A stretch of DNA of 6,677 bases from Actinomycetota bacterium (GCA_003155275.1 PMCC01000009.1:285-6961); one strand, 5' to 3'. Positions 1 to 5,919 are shown, counted from the first letter of the stretch. A program made the numbers and translations. The notes: generated from the letters alone by a model not told the origin.

Positions 1-30
1 GGTGGTGGCGGAGCAAGCGGCCACTGGTAA
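1..30 (+). CDS. Possible C-terminal tail of a Gly-rich protein (partial)
   Basis: Frame 1 of the plus strand reads GGGGASGHW followed by TAA at 28-30. This stretch is distinctly richer in G and C than the AT-rich DNA that follows, as expected if coding ends here. Gly-rich tails ending in a GASG-x-W-like motif are known at the C-terminus of TPM-domain (YgcG-like) membrane proteins, so such a protein is a candidate. Only nine residues are visible, so the family is inference. If real, the gene would converge on the ThDP-enzyme gene from the opposite strand. Confidence 0.3.
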   Translation, partial: GGGGASGHW

Positions 31-52
31 TATATATTTATATGCCAATTGA

Positions 53-166
53 TTTAAGAATTGTATAACCGGTCAGGCAGCTGTGGCTGGCCAAGGTATT
101 GAAATTTTGAACCAATTTTTGAATGAAATAATTAAATTCAAGGACTTTTTAATACTTGAAAAATAG
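53..166 (+). repeat. Dispersed repeat copy A (core 85-123)
   Basis: The core GGCTGGCCAAGGTATTGAAA followed by TTTTGAACCAATTTTTGAA is shared with copies near 2227, 3092 and 5225. It matches copy B at 25 of 27 positions across the stretch from CTGGCC to GAACC. On the plus strand the open frame 53-166 has no ATG and can be read as ...AGQGIEILNQFLNEI..., ending in TAG at 164-166. This resembles the readings of copies B and C. It is either a decayed gene tail or a non-coding intergenic repeat. It lies about 70-150 bp beyond the 3' end of the ThDP-enzyme gene. Confidence 0.6.
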
Positions 167-177
167 GCCTAACCTAT
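158..177 (-). terminator. Possible Rho-independent terminator of the ThDP-enzyme gene
   Basis: Read on the minus strand, ATAGG-TTAGG-CCTAT forms a 5-bp stem with a 5-nt loop (163-177), followed at once by TTTTC. It lies about 55 bp past the TGA stop of the upstream gene. A second small hairpin, TATTAC-CAAGA-GTAATA, sits at 184-200. Both stems are short, so the call is tentative. Confidence 0.4.
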
Positions 178-232
178 CATAATTATTACTCTTGGTAATA
201 GCATTTAACCATTGTAAGCGTATATGATAACG

Positions 233-1990
233 TCACATTCGCTTTAATAATTTTGGAATCATCTTCAGTTTTTGGAAAAGAGAAGCGGATGTTCCCGAGG
301 CCTTAGTTATAGCTTCTGCCCTGGCATCAAAAGGAGGAGCTTCATTAGGATCAATCAGGACATCAATAACAGTAGGTTTTCTATTTTTGATAGCTTCTTT
401 AACAACAGGCTCAACTTCTTCTGGCCGAGTTATCCTGAGTCCAACAGCACCCATTGCCTCCGCAAGTTTAACAAAATCAGGGTTTTTAAACTCAGAAGCT
501 ATTTTCCTACCACCAAATATTATTTTTTGAAGATCAGCTATCATAGCAAGAGACTGATTATTTAAAACAAACCAAATTACAGGAATACCATAATTAACTG
601 CTGTTACAACTTCCATACCTTGCATTTGAAAATCCCCATCGCCACAAACACAAACTACCTTTCGATCACCTGCTGCAAGTTGGCCTCCTATGGATGCTGA
701 AACTCCATATCCCATGGATGCTAAGCTTGAACAAATGAAAAAAGTGTTTGGCTTAAGTGCCTGGAAGTAACTTTCAAGCCAAGGTAAAGTGTTGCCAATA
801 TCTCCAAAGACAATTGTATCCTCTGGTAGTGTATCGCGTAATAATTTCATAAAACGCTGTGGTTTTAAAGGCATATCATCACTTGACATCTTTACGTCAG
901 CAAAATACTCCCGCTGTTTCTTCATTTGTATTATCTTATTAGAATCTACATTTTTTTTAGGTGTACCTTTATTACCAAGGACAGTTAGTAATTGCTGGAG
1001 TACCAAATTGGCATCTCCAATTAGGCCCACTGATGCTGGGTAGTTCTTACCAATTTCCCAAGCATCGATATCTATCTGAATAAGAGCAGTTGAAGGCTGG
1101 AATCTCAAATCCCAAGCATGGGTTGTAAACTCACTAAAACTGGTTCCAATCCCAATAAGTACATCAATATTTGACCTTAAATATTTATTTGCCACATTAG
1201 TTCCATAAAGCCCTACACAACCAAGGCTTAGTTCATTATCCTCAGGAATTATTCCCTTACCCCTAATAGTTGTGGCTATAGGTATATTATAAGTTTCTAC
1301 AAGTTCCAATATCTCCTTATTGGCACCAAGAGCTCCTGCTCCAGCAAGGATAGCAGGATTTTTTGATGATAAGATTAACTGGGCAGCTTTTTCTACATCA
1401 TCCGGTGATGCAGCTGTATGTAGACGTGTGATCTTTTCATTTAGCAAACTATCATTAATTTCAACATTTGAAGCTAAAGTATTAGCCATAATATCTAGGT
1501 GCACAGGTCCAGGCCTTCCATTCAATGCTAGCCTCATCTCATTTCTGAAACTTTCCCGTATTTTATTTACGTTTACGATTCGTTCGGAATACTTAGTCAT
1601 ACCTTTAAATAACCCCACGTGATCTATTGTACGCCCAACTCCAGTAGCTTCCTGAAGGCCACCCTTTCCTACAATGCTTTCGCCCACCTGTGCTGTAATA
1701 ATAAATAATGGTATTGAATCCATATAAGCCGAAGCAACACCAGTGGTAAGATTAGTGGCACCTGGCCCCACTGTACCAGTACATACACCTATTTCATTGC
1801 TAACTTGAGCATAACCAGTTGCCATAAAAGATGCTCCACTTTCATGCTTTGTTAGAATTGGTATTAGTTTTTTATTATAGTAGAGTGCATCATAGAATTT
1901 AAGTAAATGACCACCAGGAACACCAAAGACGTACTTTACATTGTTGGCCTCGAGCATTTTGACTAAAATATCTGCTCCAGATATTTTCAT
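233..1990 (-). CDS. ThDP-dependent enzyme, acetolactate synthase-like
   Basis: This 585-residue protein belongs to the ThDP-dependent decarboxylase/carboligase family (acetolactate synthase large-subunit type) and is presumably cytosolic. The N-terminal ThDP domain (about 3-170) carries FGVPGG near 22 and the catalytic Glu at 50 (TKHESG). A middle domain spans about 195-330. The C-terminal domain (about 395-545) holds the Mg/ThDP motif GDGDFQ at 450-455 and the paired Asn at 477-478. Length fits the family. The start is the ATG at 1988-1990, preceded by GGAGG with a 5-nt spacer; an in-frame TTG at 2000-2002 overlaps that Shine-Dalgarno and is rejected. Where acetolactate synthases have the RFDDR-type FAD segment, this protein has SEFTTHAWDLRF (286-297). 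It also has about 40 extra residues after the last domain. No IlvN-like regulatory subunit or other ilv gene is adjacent. Pyruvate carboligation is possible, but the substrate cannot be assigned. Confidence 0.9.
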   Translation of the reverse strand: MKISGADILVKMLEANNVKYVFGVPGGHLLKFYDALYYNKKLIPILTKHESGASFMATGYAQVSNEIGVCTGTVGPGATNLTTGVASAYMDSIPLFIITAQVGESIVGKGGLQEATGVGRTIDHVGLFKGMTKYSERIVNVNKIRESFRNEMRLALNGRPGPVHLDIMANTLASNVEINDSLLNEKITRLHTAASPDDVEKAAQLILSSKNPAILAGAGALGANKEILELVETYNIPIATTIRGKGIIPEDNELSLGCVGLYGTNVANKYLRSNIDVLIGIGTSFSEFTTHAWDLRFQPSTALIQIDIDAWEIGKNYPASVGLIGDANLVLQQLLTVLGNKGTPKKNVDSNKIIQMKKQREYFADVKMSSDDMPLKPQRFMKLLRDTLPEDTIVFGDIGNTLPWLESYFQALKPNTFFICSSLASMGYGVSASIGGQLAAGDRKVVCVCGDGDFQMQGMEVVTAVNYGIPVIWFVLNNQSLAMIADLQKIIFGGRKIASEFKNPDFVKLAEAMGAVGLRITRPEEVEPVVKEAIKNRKPTVIDVLIDPNEAPPFDARAEAITKASGTSASLFQKLKMIPKLLKRM

Positions 1991-1995
1991 ACAAT

Positions 1996-2000
1996 CCTCC
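1996..2000 (-). promoter_or_regulatory. Shine-Dalgarno site that sets the ThDP-enzyme start
   Basis: GGAGG on the minus strand is followed by ATTGT and ATG. The 5-nt spacing is near ideal and selects the ATG at 1988-1990 over the TTG at 2000-2002. Confidence 0.85.
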
Positions 2001-2068
2001 AATTAAAATTATCAATAAAATTAATTTATATACTATTTTAATAATAATATTAAATAATTAGACTATAA

Positions 2069-2097
2069 ATTACAATAAAAAATATTAGTGTTAACAA
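2069..2097 (-). promoter_or_regulatory. Candidate promoter for the ThDP-enzyme gene
   Basis: TTGTTA (2092-2097) and TGTAAT (2069-2074) are separated by 17 bp, giving 4/6 and 5/6 matches to the sigma-70 consensus. The implied leader is about 70 nt. The surrounding DNA is very AT-rich, so chance matches are likely. The rest of the 2003-2316 gap shows only repeat copy B and no other gene. Confidence 0.35.
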
Positions 2098-2220
2098 TAG
2101 TTTTGCTACTGTGACCACTCCAAAAGTGCCATAAAAGAGCTATTCAAAATAATTTATTAAAGATTTTAATTTGATTTTTAAAATTTCTTGAATTAAATAG
2201 ATAAGATAGCATAATTAATA

Positions 2221-2298
2221 ATGTTGTCTGGCCAAAGTATTGAAATTTCGAACCTTTTTTTAAAAGAATTACAGAAATTAAATAAAATGCTTAAATAA
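2221..2298 (+). repeat. Dispersed repeat copy B (core 2227-2266)
   Basis: TCTGGCCAAAGTATTGAAAT followed by TTCGAACC and a T/A run matches copies A and C. The plus strand reads ATG at 2221, then LSGQSIEISNLFLKELQKL, ending in TAA at 2296-2298, a 25-residue frame. The resemblance to copy A's reading (GQGIEILNQFLNEI) and to copy C's (YEISNQFLKAL) is visible by eye. No Shine-Dalgarno precedes the ATG. The copies differ at first and second codon positions as well as the third, which favours decay or a non-coding element over a working peptide. It sits about 20 bp beyond the stop of the membrane-protein gene. Confidence 0.6.
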
Positions 2299-2316
2299 AA
2301 ATAAGAAGATAAAAAA

Positions 2317-3009
2317 TCATTGGCTACATTCTCTAAACTTAATAAGCCTTTTTATGTTTCTTCCTATTATTCCGCCAACAAAACCTAAAATTATTCCCAT
2401 TATGATACCAAGCACTATTAAATGAAGTATTGCTCCAGCAAGAGTCTGGTAGGCAAAATAGACATTAATATTTGGTGTATTAGTTGTTATACTTATTGCT
2501 GACCATTCTGAAATATTTAAAGGATCACTTACAAGATTTTTCATTCCAAAAACAATAAAAATAAGTGCAGTCATACTTGCAACGCTTCCGCTGGCAAGCC
2601 CTGTCCATAGGCCATTAGTTATGCCTGTAGCTATTTTTTCATATCTATATACATATATTGTTACAGTAAGTAAAATAATTAAAGCAATAACTGCCCAAAA
2701 TATATTGTCTAAGATATCACGGGCAGGTAAAGTCGGCATTATTATATTATTAATGCAAATCTCAGTTGTCCATAATATTCCAATCAACAATCCAATTCTT
2801 ACTGATTTCTCTTGAAGTATATTAGTGCTATGCTTTTTTCTAAAGTAAATAATATGAAATATAGTTATAAAAAGGTAAATGAGAAACGCACCAAATGCTT
2901 CAATACCCTCTTTTCCGAAGGGCCAACCATATCCTCGAAAAATAAAAAAAATACTTATTACAAGACCTAAGCTCAATAGATTCAGAATTTGCAATATCCT
3001 ATTTCCCAT
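2317..3009 (-). CDS. Six-helix membrane protein of unknown function
   Basis: I do not recognise this protein family. From the ATG at 3007-3009 it is 230 residues with six hydrophobic stretches, at about 7-24, 37-55, 70-91, 101-121, 128-155 and 187-215. The last is Gly-rich (GIIMGIILGFVGGIIG) and is followed by the basic tail RNIKRLIKF. It is thus an integral inner-membrane protein without visible catalytic motifs. The frame stays open to an ATG at 3133-3135, which would add 42 residues. That extension lies over repeat copy C, has no Shine-Dalgarno and would include the promoter-like sequence at 3017-3044, so the shorter form is preferred. It begins 160 bp past the permease stop (34 bp if the long form is used). 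A role with the ABC exporter is possible but unsupported beyond proximity. Confidence 0.7.
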   Translation of the reverse strand: MGNRILQILNLLSLGLVISIFFIFRGYGWPFGKEGIEAFGAFLIYLFITIFHIIYFRKKHSTNILQEKSVRIGLLIGILWTTEICINNIIMPTLPARDILDNIFWAVIALIILLTVTIYVYRYEKIATGITNGLWTGLASGSVASMTALIFIVFGMKNLVSDPLNISEWSAISITTNTPNINVYFAYQTLAGAILHLIVLGIIMGIILGFVGGIIGRNIKRLIKFRECSQ

Positions 3010-3016
3010 TTTTTCT

Positions 3017-3044
3017 ATTATAACAATAAGTATTTTTAAGACAA
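3017..3044 (-). promoter_or_regulatory. Candidate promoter giving a near-leaderless transcript
   Basis: TTGTCT (3039-3044) and a perfect TATAAT (3017-3022) are separated by 16 bp. The ATG at 3007-3009 starts 7 nt after the -10 box, so the transcript would begin at or next to the start codon. This fits the absence of a Shine-Dalgarno there. If used, it separates expression of the membrane protein from the ABC operon. Confidence 0.4.
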
Positions 3045-3071
3045 TTGCTGGATTGCATAATATTATTAAAG

Positions 3072-3164
3072 ATGAGTAAATTTGATAGATTGGTTGCCCC
3101 GAGTTACGAAATTTCGAACCAATTTTTAAAAGCATTAATTATTTTAAAGAATTCAATCTTATAA
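3072..3164 (+). repeat. Dispersed repeat copy C (core 3092-3132)
   Basis: GGTTGCCCCGAGTTACGAAA followed by TTTCGAACCAATTTTTAAAA shares its right half with copies A and B. Its left half (AGTAAATTTGA, then GGTTG..CCCC) resembles copy D. The plus strand reads ATG at 3072, SKFDRLVAPSYEISNQFLK..., and TAA at 3162-3164. On the minus strand the copy underlies the doubtful first residues of the long membrane-protein frame. It begins within 10 bp of the permease stop. Confidence 0.6.
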
Positions 3165-3169
3165 TTATT

Positions 3170-4045
3170 CTACTTGAGAACCCTCTTTTTAAAACCTTTG
3201 ATTCCTATCCATAGAAAAATTATGCTGAAAACTGTAAGTACGGGATAAATAATATATAGATTCATATGTGGACCCGTAGTTAAAGCAGCCCTGAAACCTT
3301 CAGTTACATATATCAGCGGATTCAGACATACCAAAGCCTGAAGCCATGGAAAACCAAAAATTTTTAATGCTGAAAGGGATGCCCAAGGATAATAAGTACC
3401 TCCCAAAAAGGTAATTGGCAGAACAATGAATCCAAACATTGCCCCAATATTCCTTGGTGCGATCCTGGTGCCAAGCACAAGCCCAAGGCTTGAAGTCATA
3501 ATACCTACTATAGGAATAAGCGTTATGAGAACAGGCCAATGTACAGACAGCTGAATTTGAATATTTTTTGCATGAATGATATATGCTATGGGAAATACTA
3601 GAGAAGCTGCAATGAATCCCTGGATTGCACCTAATATTACTTTTCCGATTGCAACCAATGATACAGGAAGAGGTGCAAGAACTCTATCCTCTATTTCTTT
3701 GGTATACCCGAATTCATTGGAAAGTGGCAATGCTACTGCCTGGATACCCTGGAACATCATGGAAAGCCCAACCACTCCGGAAATTAAAACTGACGCAAAT
3801 ATAGATTGACCAGCAGTACCGCCACTGCCGCCTATTCCTTCTCCGATCTGTGGAAATACATACAAGAATACAAATACCATCAGGAATGGCTGAATTATGG
3901 TTCTGGGGATAAATTCACTCAGGTTTTTTTTCAGAACTATCAGGTCACGCAGCAGCAATGCCCCAAAGGCGCTTCGGCTTGCAGAAGCTTCAGATCTTAA
4001 TGTTTTATACTGTTTATTTTTTGAAGAAATTTCAGTATTTATCAA
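3170..4045 (-). CDS. ABC-2 type transporter permease
   Basis: This 291-residue integral membrane subunit forms the transmembrane path of an ABC-2 exporter (NodJ/DrrB type). Hydrophobic helices lie at about 48-66, 82-104, 131-157, 170-192, 200-217 and 264-284, the usual six. An amphipathic N-terminal stretch (LLLRDLIVLKKNLSEF) precedes helix 1. Between helices 2 and 3 is the family's cytoplasmic segment, here EIEDRVLAPLPVSL (117-130). The start is TTG at 4043-4045 and its TTGA overlaps the ATPase stop by 4 bp, so the two are translationally coupled. A GGAAGGGA stretch lies 10-17 nt upstream. No later in-frame ATG would keep helix 1 intact. Substrate unknown; family members move drugs, lipids or oligosaccharides. 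Confidence 0.9.
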   Translation of the reverse strand: MINTEISSKNKQYKTLRSEASASRSAFGALLLRDLIVLKKNLSEFIPRTIIQPFLMVFVFLYVFPQIGEGIGGSGGTAGQSIFASVLISGVVGLSMMFQGIQAVALPLSNEFGYTKEIEDRVLAPLPVSLVAIGKVILGAIQGFIAASLVFPIAYIIHAKNIQIQLSVHWPVLITLIPIVGIMTSSLGLVLGTRIAPRNIGAMFGFIVLPITFLGGTYYPWASLSALKIFGFPWLQALVCLNPLIYVTEGFRAALTTGPHMNLYIIYPVLTVFSIIFLWIGIKGFKKRVLK

Positions 4046-5037
4046 TCTCTAAGTTCCCTTCCTGTAAGATTAATAAAAACATTCTCAAGAGTTGGCTCTG
4101 TAACAGAAAGGTCAGTGACATTAAAGCCATTATTTTCAGCTATTTCAACTACCCTTGGCAATACCCCGCTTACGCCTTTGACATGAAGCTTTATAGTTCC
4201 ATCAAAACTGTAGCTCTCTGTGGCGCCCTCAATTCTGTCCATAAGTATTTTTGATAGCTGATTAAGATTGCCTGTGGCAGATACAGTAATGATACTGTCT
4301 GCCCCAACCAATTTTTTTAAGTTCTTGGGTGTATCGATTGCCAGTATTTTGCCTTGGTCCATTATTGCCAACCTATCACAAAGTGAGTCCGCTTCTTCCA
4401 TATAATGGGTAGTTAAAAAAATTGTCTGGCCTTCGTTATGCAAGTTATTTAAAATTTCCCAAAGGGCAATCCTGCTTTGCGGATCGAGGCCTGCTGTCGG
4501 CTCATCCAGAAAAATAATAGAAGGCCGATGCAAAAGTGCTCTCGCAACCATGAGTCTTTTTGCCATTCCTCCTGAAATAGCCGTTACTTCAGCTTTGGCT
4601 CTTTCAGTCAGCTTAAATTTTACAAGGAACTCATCGGCTGCGGCACGGCTCTCTTTAACTGTCATACCAAAATATCGCGCGTGATAAAAAAGGTTTTCCC
4701 ACACTGTAAGTGCACGATCAAGGTTGTTAGTTTGCGAAACCATTCCTATAACCTGTTTTACAAGTGCTGGATGTTTGAGTACATCAATATTTGAAACAAA
4801 GGCTTTACCAGATGTAGGTATAACAAGGGATGTAAGCATGCCCACTATTGTCGTCTTTCCTGCACCATTTGGCCCGAGAAGGCCAAAAATTTCACCACAG
4901 CGTACAAGCAAATCCAGTCGGTCTACTGCAAGAATGTTCCCAGGAAAACGTTTGGTTAATTGTTCACAACGGATGACAATACAATCAGAATCAGTTTTGT
5001 TAACGACTTCCTCTATTTTATTGTTTTCAACATTCAT
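4042..5037 (-). CDS. ABC exporter ATP-binding protein (NodI/DrrA type)
   Basis: This 331-residue nucleotide-binding subunit powers the permease encoded next to it. Motifs appear in order: Walker A GPNGAGKT (55-62), Q-loop Gln 102 in MVSQTNNLD, signature ISGGM (154-158), Walker B IIFLDE (174-179), D-loop GLD (183-185) and H-loop His 211. The MVSQ-x-NNLD...TVWENL segment and SGGM in place of SGGQ match the NodI/DrrA branch of ABC-2 exporters. Residues from about 245 form the extra C-terminal domain of this branch, ending PTLENVFINLTGREL. An N-terminal lead of about 20 residues precedes the ATPase fold. The ATG at 5035-5037 has only a weak GGAA upstream. It is the first gene of a two-gene operon. 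Confidence 0.93.
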   Translation of the reverse strand: MNVENNKIEEVVNKTDSDCIVIRCEQLTKRFPGNILAVDRLDLLVRCGEIFGLLGPNGAGKTTIVGMLTSLVIPTSGKAFVSNIDVLKHPALVKQVIGMVSQTNNLDRALTVWENLFYHARYFGMTVKESRAAADEFLVKFKLTERAKAEVTAISGGMAKRLMVARALLHRPSIIFLDEPTAGLDPQSRIALWEILNNLHNEGQTIFLTTHYMEEADSLCDRLAIMDQGKILAIDTPKNLKKLVGADSIITVSATGNLNQLSKILMDRIEGATESYSFDGTIKLHVKGVSGVLPRVVEIAENNGFNVTDLSVTEPTLENVFINLTGRELRD

Positions 5038-5083
5038 GGTTCCACAATATAGTCTAGTGCTTAATCGATTGAATAAATCTAAA

Positions 5084-5100
5084 TAGTAGGCATCCTACCA
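5084..5100 (-). other. Small hairpin in the ABC operon leader
   Basis: On the minus strand, TGGTAGG-ATG-CCTACTA can pair as a 7-bp stem (one G-U) with a 3-nt loop. It lies about 50 nt before the ATPase start and inside the predicted leader. No following T-run is seen, so it is not a terminator. It matches no riboswitch I know. Confidence 0.35.
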
Positions 5101-5148
5101 AAAGTTTTGCTTAATTTCAAGAAAGCATCAAGACATACTTCCATTGCT

Positions 5149-5177
5149 ATTATATAACCATTTTGATACTATCAAAA
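5149..5177 (-). promoter_or_regulatory. Promoter of the ABC operon with overlapping operator-like palindrome
   Basis: A perfect TATAAT lies at 5149-5154 on the minus strand. Upstream of it is TTGATA (5170-5175), 15 bp away, a short but usable spacer. The -35 lies within the perfect palindrome TTTTGATA-C-TATCAAAA (plus-strand reading, 5161-5177), an 8-bp inverted repeat with a 1-bp centre. A dimeric regulator bound there would block or reposition RNA polymerase. No regulator gene is in the window. The leader would be about 105 nt. Confidence 0.5.
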
Positions 5178-5199
5178 GGTTAAGAGCCCTAAAAAGAGA

Positions 5200-5260
5200 A
5201 GTTAGTAAGTTTGACTATTCCACAGGTTGGCTGGCCCCAAGGTATTCCTTAAATGTTCCA
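5200..5260 (+). repeat. Dispersed repeat copy D (core 5225-5259)
   Basis: AGTAAGTTTGA followed by GGTTGGCTGGCCCCAAGGTA combines the left half seen in copy C with the CTGGCC..AAGGTATT half seen in copy A. The right half (GAAATTTCGAACC) is degraded. It is the most diverged of the four copies and lies 3' of the ferredoxin gene. Apart from this copy, the operon promoter and the leader hairpin, the 394-bp gap 5038-5431 shows only a doubtful broken plus-strand frame (5090-5403). Confidence 0.45.
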
Positions 5261-5359
5261 CTGGGAAAAAACAAAAAAGAGAACCGCATAGGATTTCTAA
5301 AAAAGTTATAGAAAAGATATTCAGGAAAGATTTTTACATTGAAAAAATAAAAGATACTT

Positions 5360-5375
5360 TTTATCAAAAGATAAA
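5360..5375 (-). terminator. Weak hairpin 3' of the ferredoxin gene
   Basis: On the minus strand, TTTATC-TTTT-GATAAA folds into a 6-bp stem with a 4-nt loop about 55 bp after the ferredoxin stop. A T-rich stretch follows a few bases later. The stem is almost all A-T, so it would be a poor terminator; offered only as a candidate. Confidence 0.2.
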
Positions 5376-5431
5376 GATCAATTTTCTCGAGCTTTATTTG
5401 TAGTTATGAGGAAAAAGTAGCTAAAATATAA

Positions 5432-5623
5432 TTACTCAATAATTATAGCTTCGGAGGGACAATTTTTAACAGCTTCTTCAATGCATTTCTCATCTTCTTT
5501 GCTGTAATTGTTTTTTATGAGTTCTGCTATATCTGATTTGTCATTTACTTTAAAAATATCTGGACAGGCTTCCTCACAAATCCTATCCCCGGTACATCTA
5601 TCAGTATCAATTCTTACTTTCAC
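5432..5623 (-). CDS. Small ferredoxin with Asp at a cluster-ligand position
   Basis: This 63-residue soluble electron carrier has one Fe-S cluster site. Cysteines are at 10, 16, 20, 47 and 55, and Asp 13 sits where most single-cluster ferredoxins have the second ligand Cys (C-TG-D-RI-C-EEA-C-P, then NCPSEA). From recall of the well-studied Pyrococcus furiosus ferredoxin, the same spacing occurs there. In it Cys/Asp/Cys/Cys hold the cluster and the other two Cys form a disulfide. By analogy Cys 10, Asp 13, Cys 16 and Cys 55 are the ligands, and Cys 20 and Cys 47 the possible disulfide. The start is GTG (5621-5623), with GAGG 8 nt upstream. It is monocistronic by layout, with its own promoter. 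Likely an electron donor for an anaerobic oxidoreductase, but the partner is not visible. Confidence 0.93.
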   Translation of the reverse strand: MKVRIDTDRCTGDRICEEACPDIFKVNDKSDIAELIKNNYSKEDEKCIEEAVKNCPSEAIIIE

Positions 5624-5657
5624 TTAAATCGCCTCATTTATTTTAATAATTTGTTGG

Positions 5658-5669
5658 AGTGAGCCCACT
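5658..5669. other. Imperfect 12-bp palindrome in the ferredoxin leader
   Basis: AGTGAGCCCACT is symmetric except at one pair of positions. It lies just downstream of the predicted ferredoxin transcription start, where an operator could act. It is short, so chance is a fair explanation. Confidence 0.25.
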
Positions 5670-5680
5670 TCTTTGGACAT

Positions 5681-5709
5681 ATTGTATTCTAAAAATAGTT
5701 AAGAGGCAA
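5681..5709 (-). promoter_or_regulatory. Promoter of the ferredoxin gene
   Basis: TTGCCT (5704-5709) and TACAAT (5681-5686) are separated by exactly 17 bp, giving 4/6 and 5/6 matches to the sigma-70 consensus. The predicted start lies about 50 nt before the GTG codon. It sits between the tRNA gene and the ferredoxin, so the ferredoxin can be expressed independently of the sulfur cluster. Confidence 0.5.
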
Positions 5710-5784
5710 AACATTAGAATTTGAACTTAAAAAACCCTTTGATGTGCTTGTAAATCTACAAAATTCTAAAAATCGTTCTGAAAG

Positions 5785-5858
5785 TGGCTGGGGTGAGAGG
5801 ATTCGAACCCCTGCTCTACGGTCCAGAGCCGCATGTCCTACCATTAGACGACACCCCA
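5785..5858 (-). tRNA. tRNA-Gln (anticodon CUG)
   Basis: The 74-nt minus-strand sequence folds as a full cloverleaf. The acceptor TGGGGTG pairs with CACCCCA. The D stem is GTCT/GGAC around AATGGTA. The anticodon stem is TGCGG/CCGTA (one G-U) with loop CTCTGGA. The T arm is AGGGG-TTCGAAT-CCTCT, and the discriminator is G. The anticodon CTG is at 5824-5826 and reads CAG (Gln). The CCA end is encoded (5785-5787). A Gln isoacceptor reading CAA must be encoded elsewhere. Confidence 0.97.
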
Positions 5859-5919
5859 ATTAAAAAGCAATTCAAGATACTACCATAAAATAAAAAAGAA
5901 GTTACTAAAAATAAAAAAA

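Noticed and set aside
272..565. Plus-strand open frame inside the ThDP-enzyme gene, and similar ones at 789-1043 and 1320-1622
   Set aside because: They lie opposite a well-supported enzyme gene, resemble no family and lack ribosome sites; they are antisense shadows.
1991..2002. TTG start adding four residues to the ThDP enzyme
   Set aside because: The TTG overlaps the GGAGG that serves the ATG at 1988-1990, and the family begins at MKISGAD-like sequence.
2621..2815. Plus-strand open frames at 2621-2815 and 2879-3079
   Set aside because: They are opposite the membrane-protein gene, which has six clean hydrophobic helices; the antisense readings have no recognisable motif.
3092..3132. tRNA-like T arm (GGTTCGAAA on the minus strand) in the repeat
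   Set aside because: No acceptor, D or anticodon stem can be built around it; the resemblance is limited to a few bases.
3958..4254. Plus-strand open frames across the ABC genes (3576-3809, 3806-4000, 3958-4254, 4724-5086) and a minus-strand one at 3300-3539
   Set aside because: All overlap clear ABC transporter coding sequence with correct family motifs in the other frame.
53..5260. CRISPR array from the repeated elements
   Set aside because: Only four diverged copies spread over 5 kb without regular spacers; no cas gene is present.
5785..5858. Integration site at the tRNA-Gln gene
   Set aside because: tRNA genes are common att sites, but no integrase and no duplicated tRNA 3' end was found in the window.
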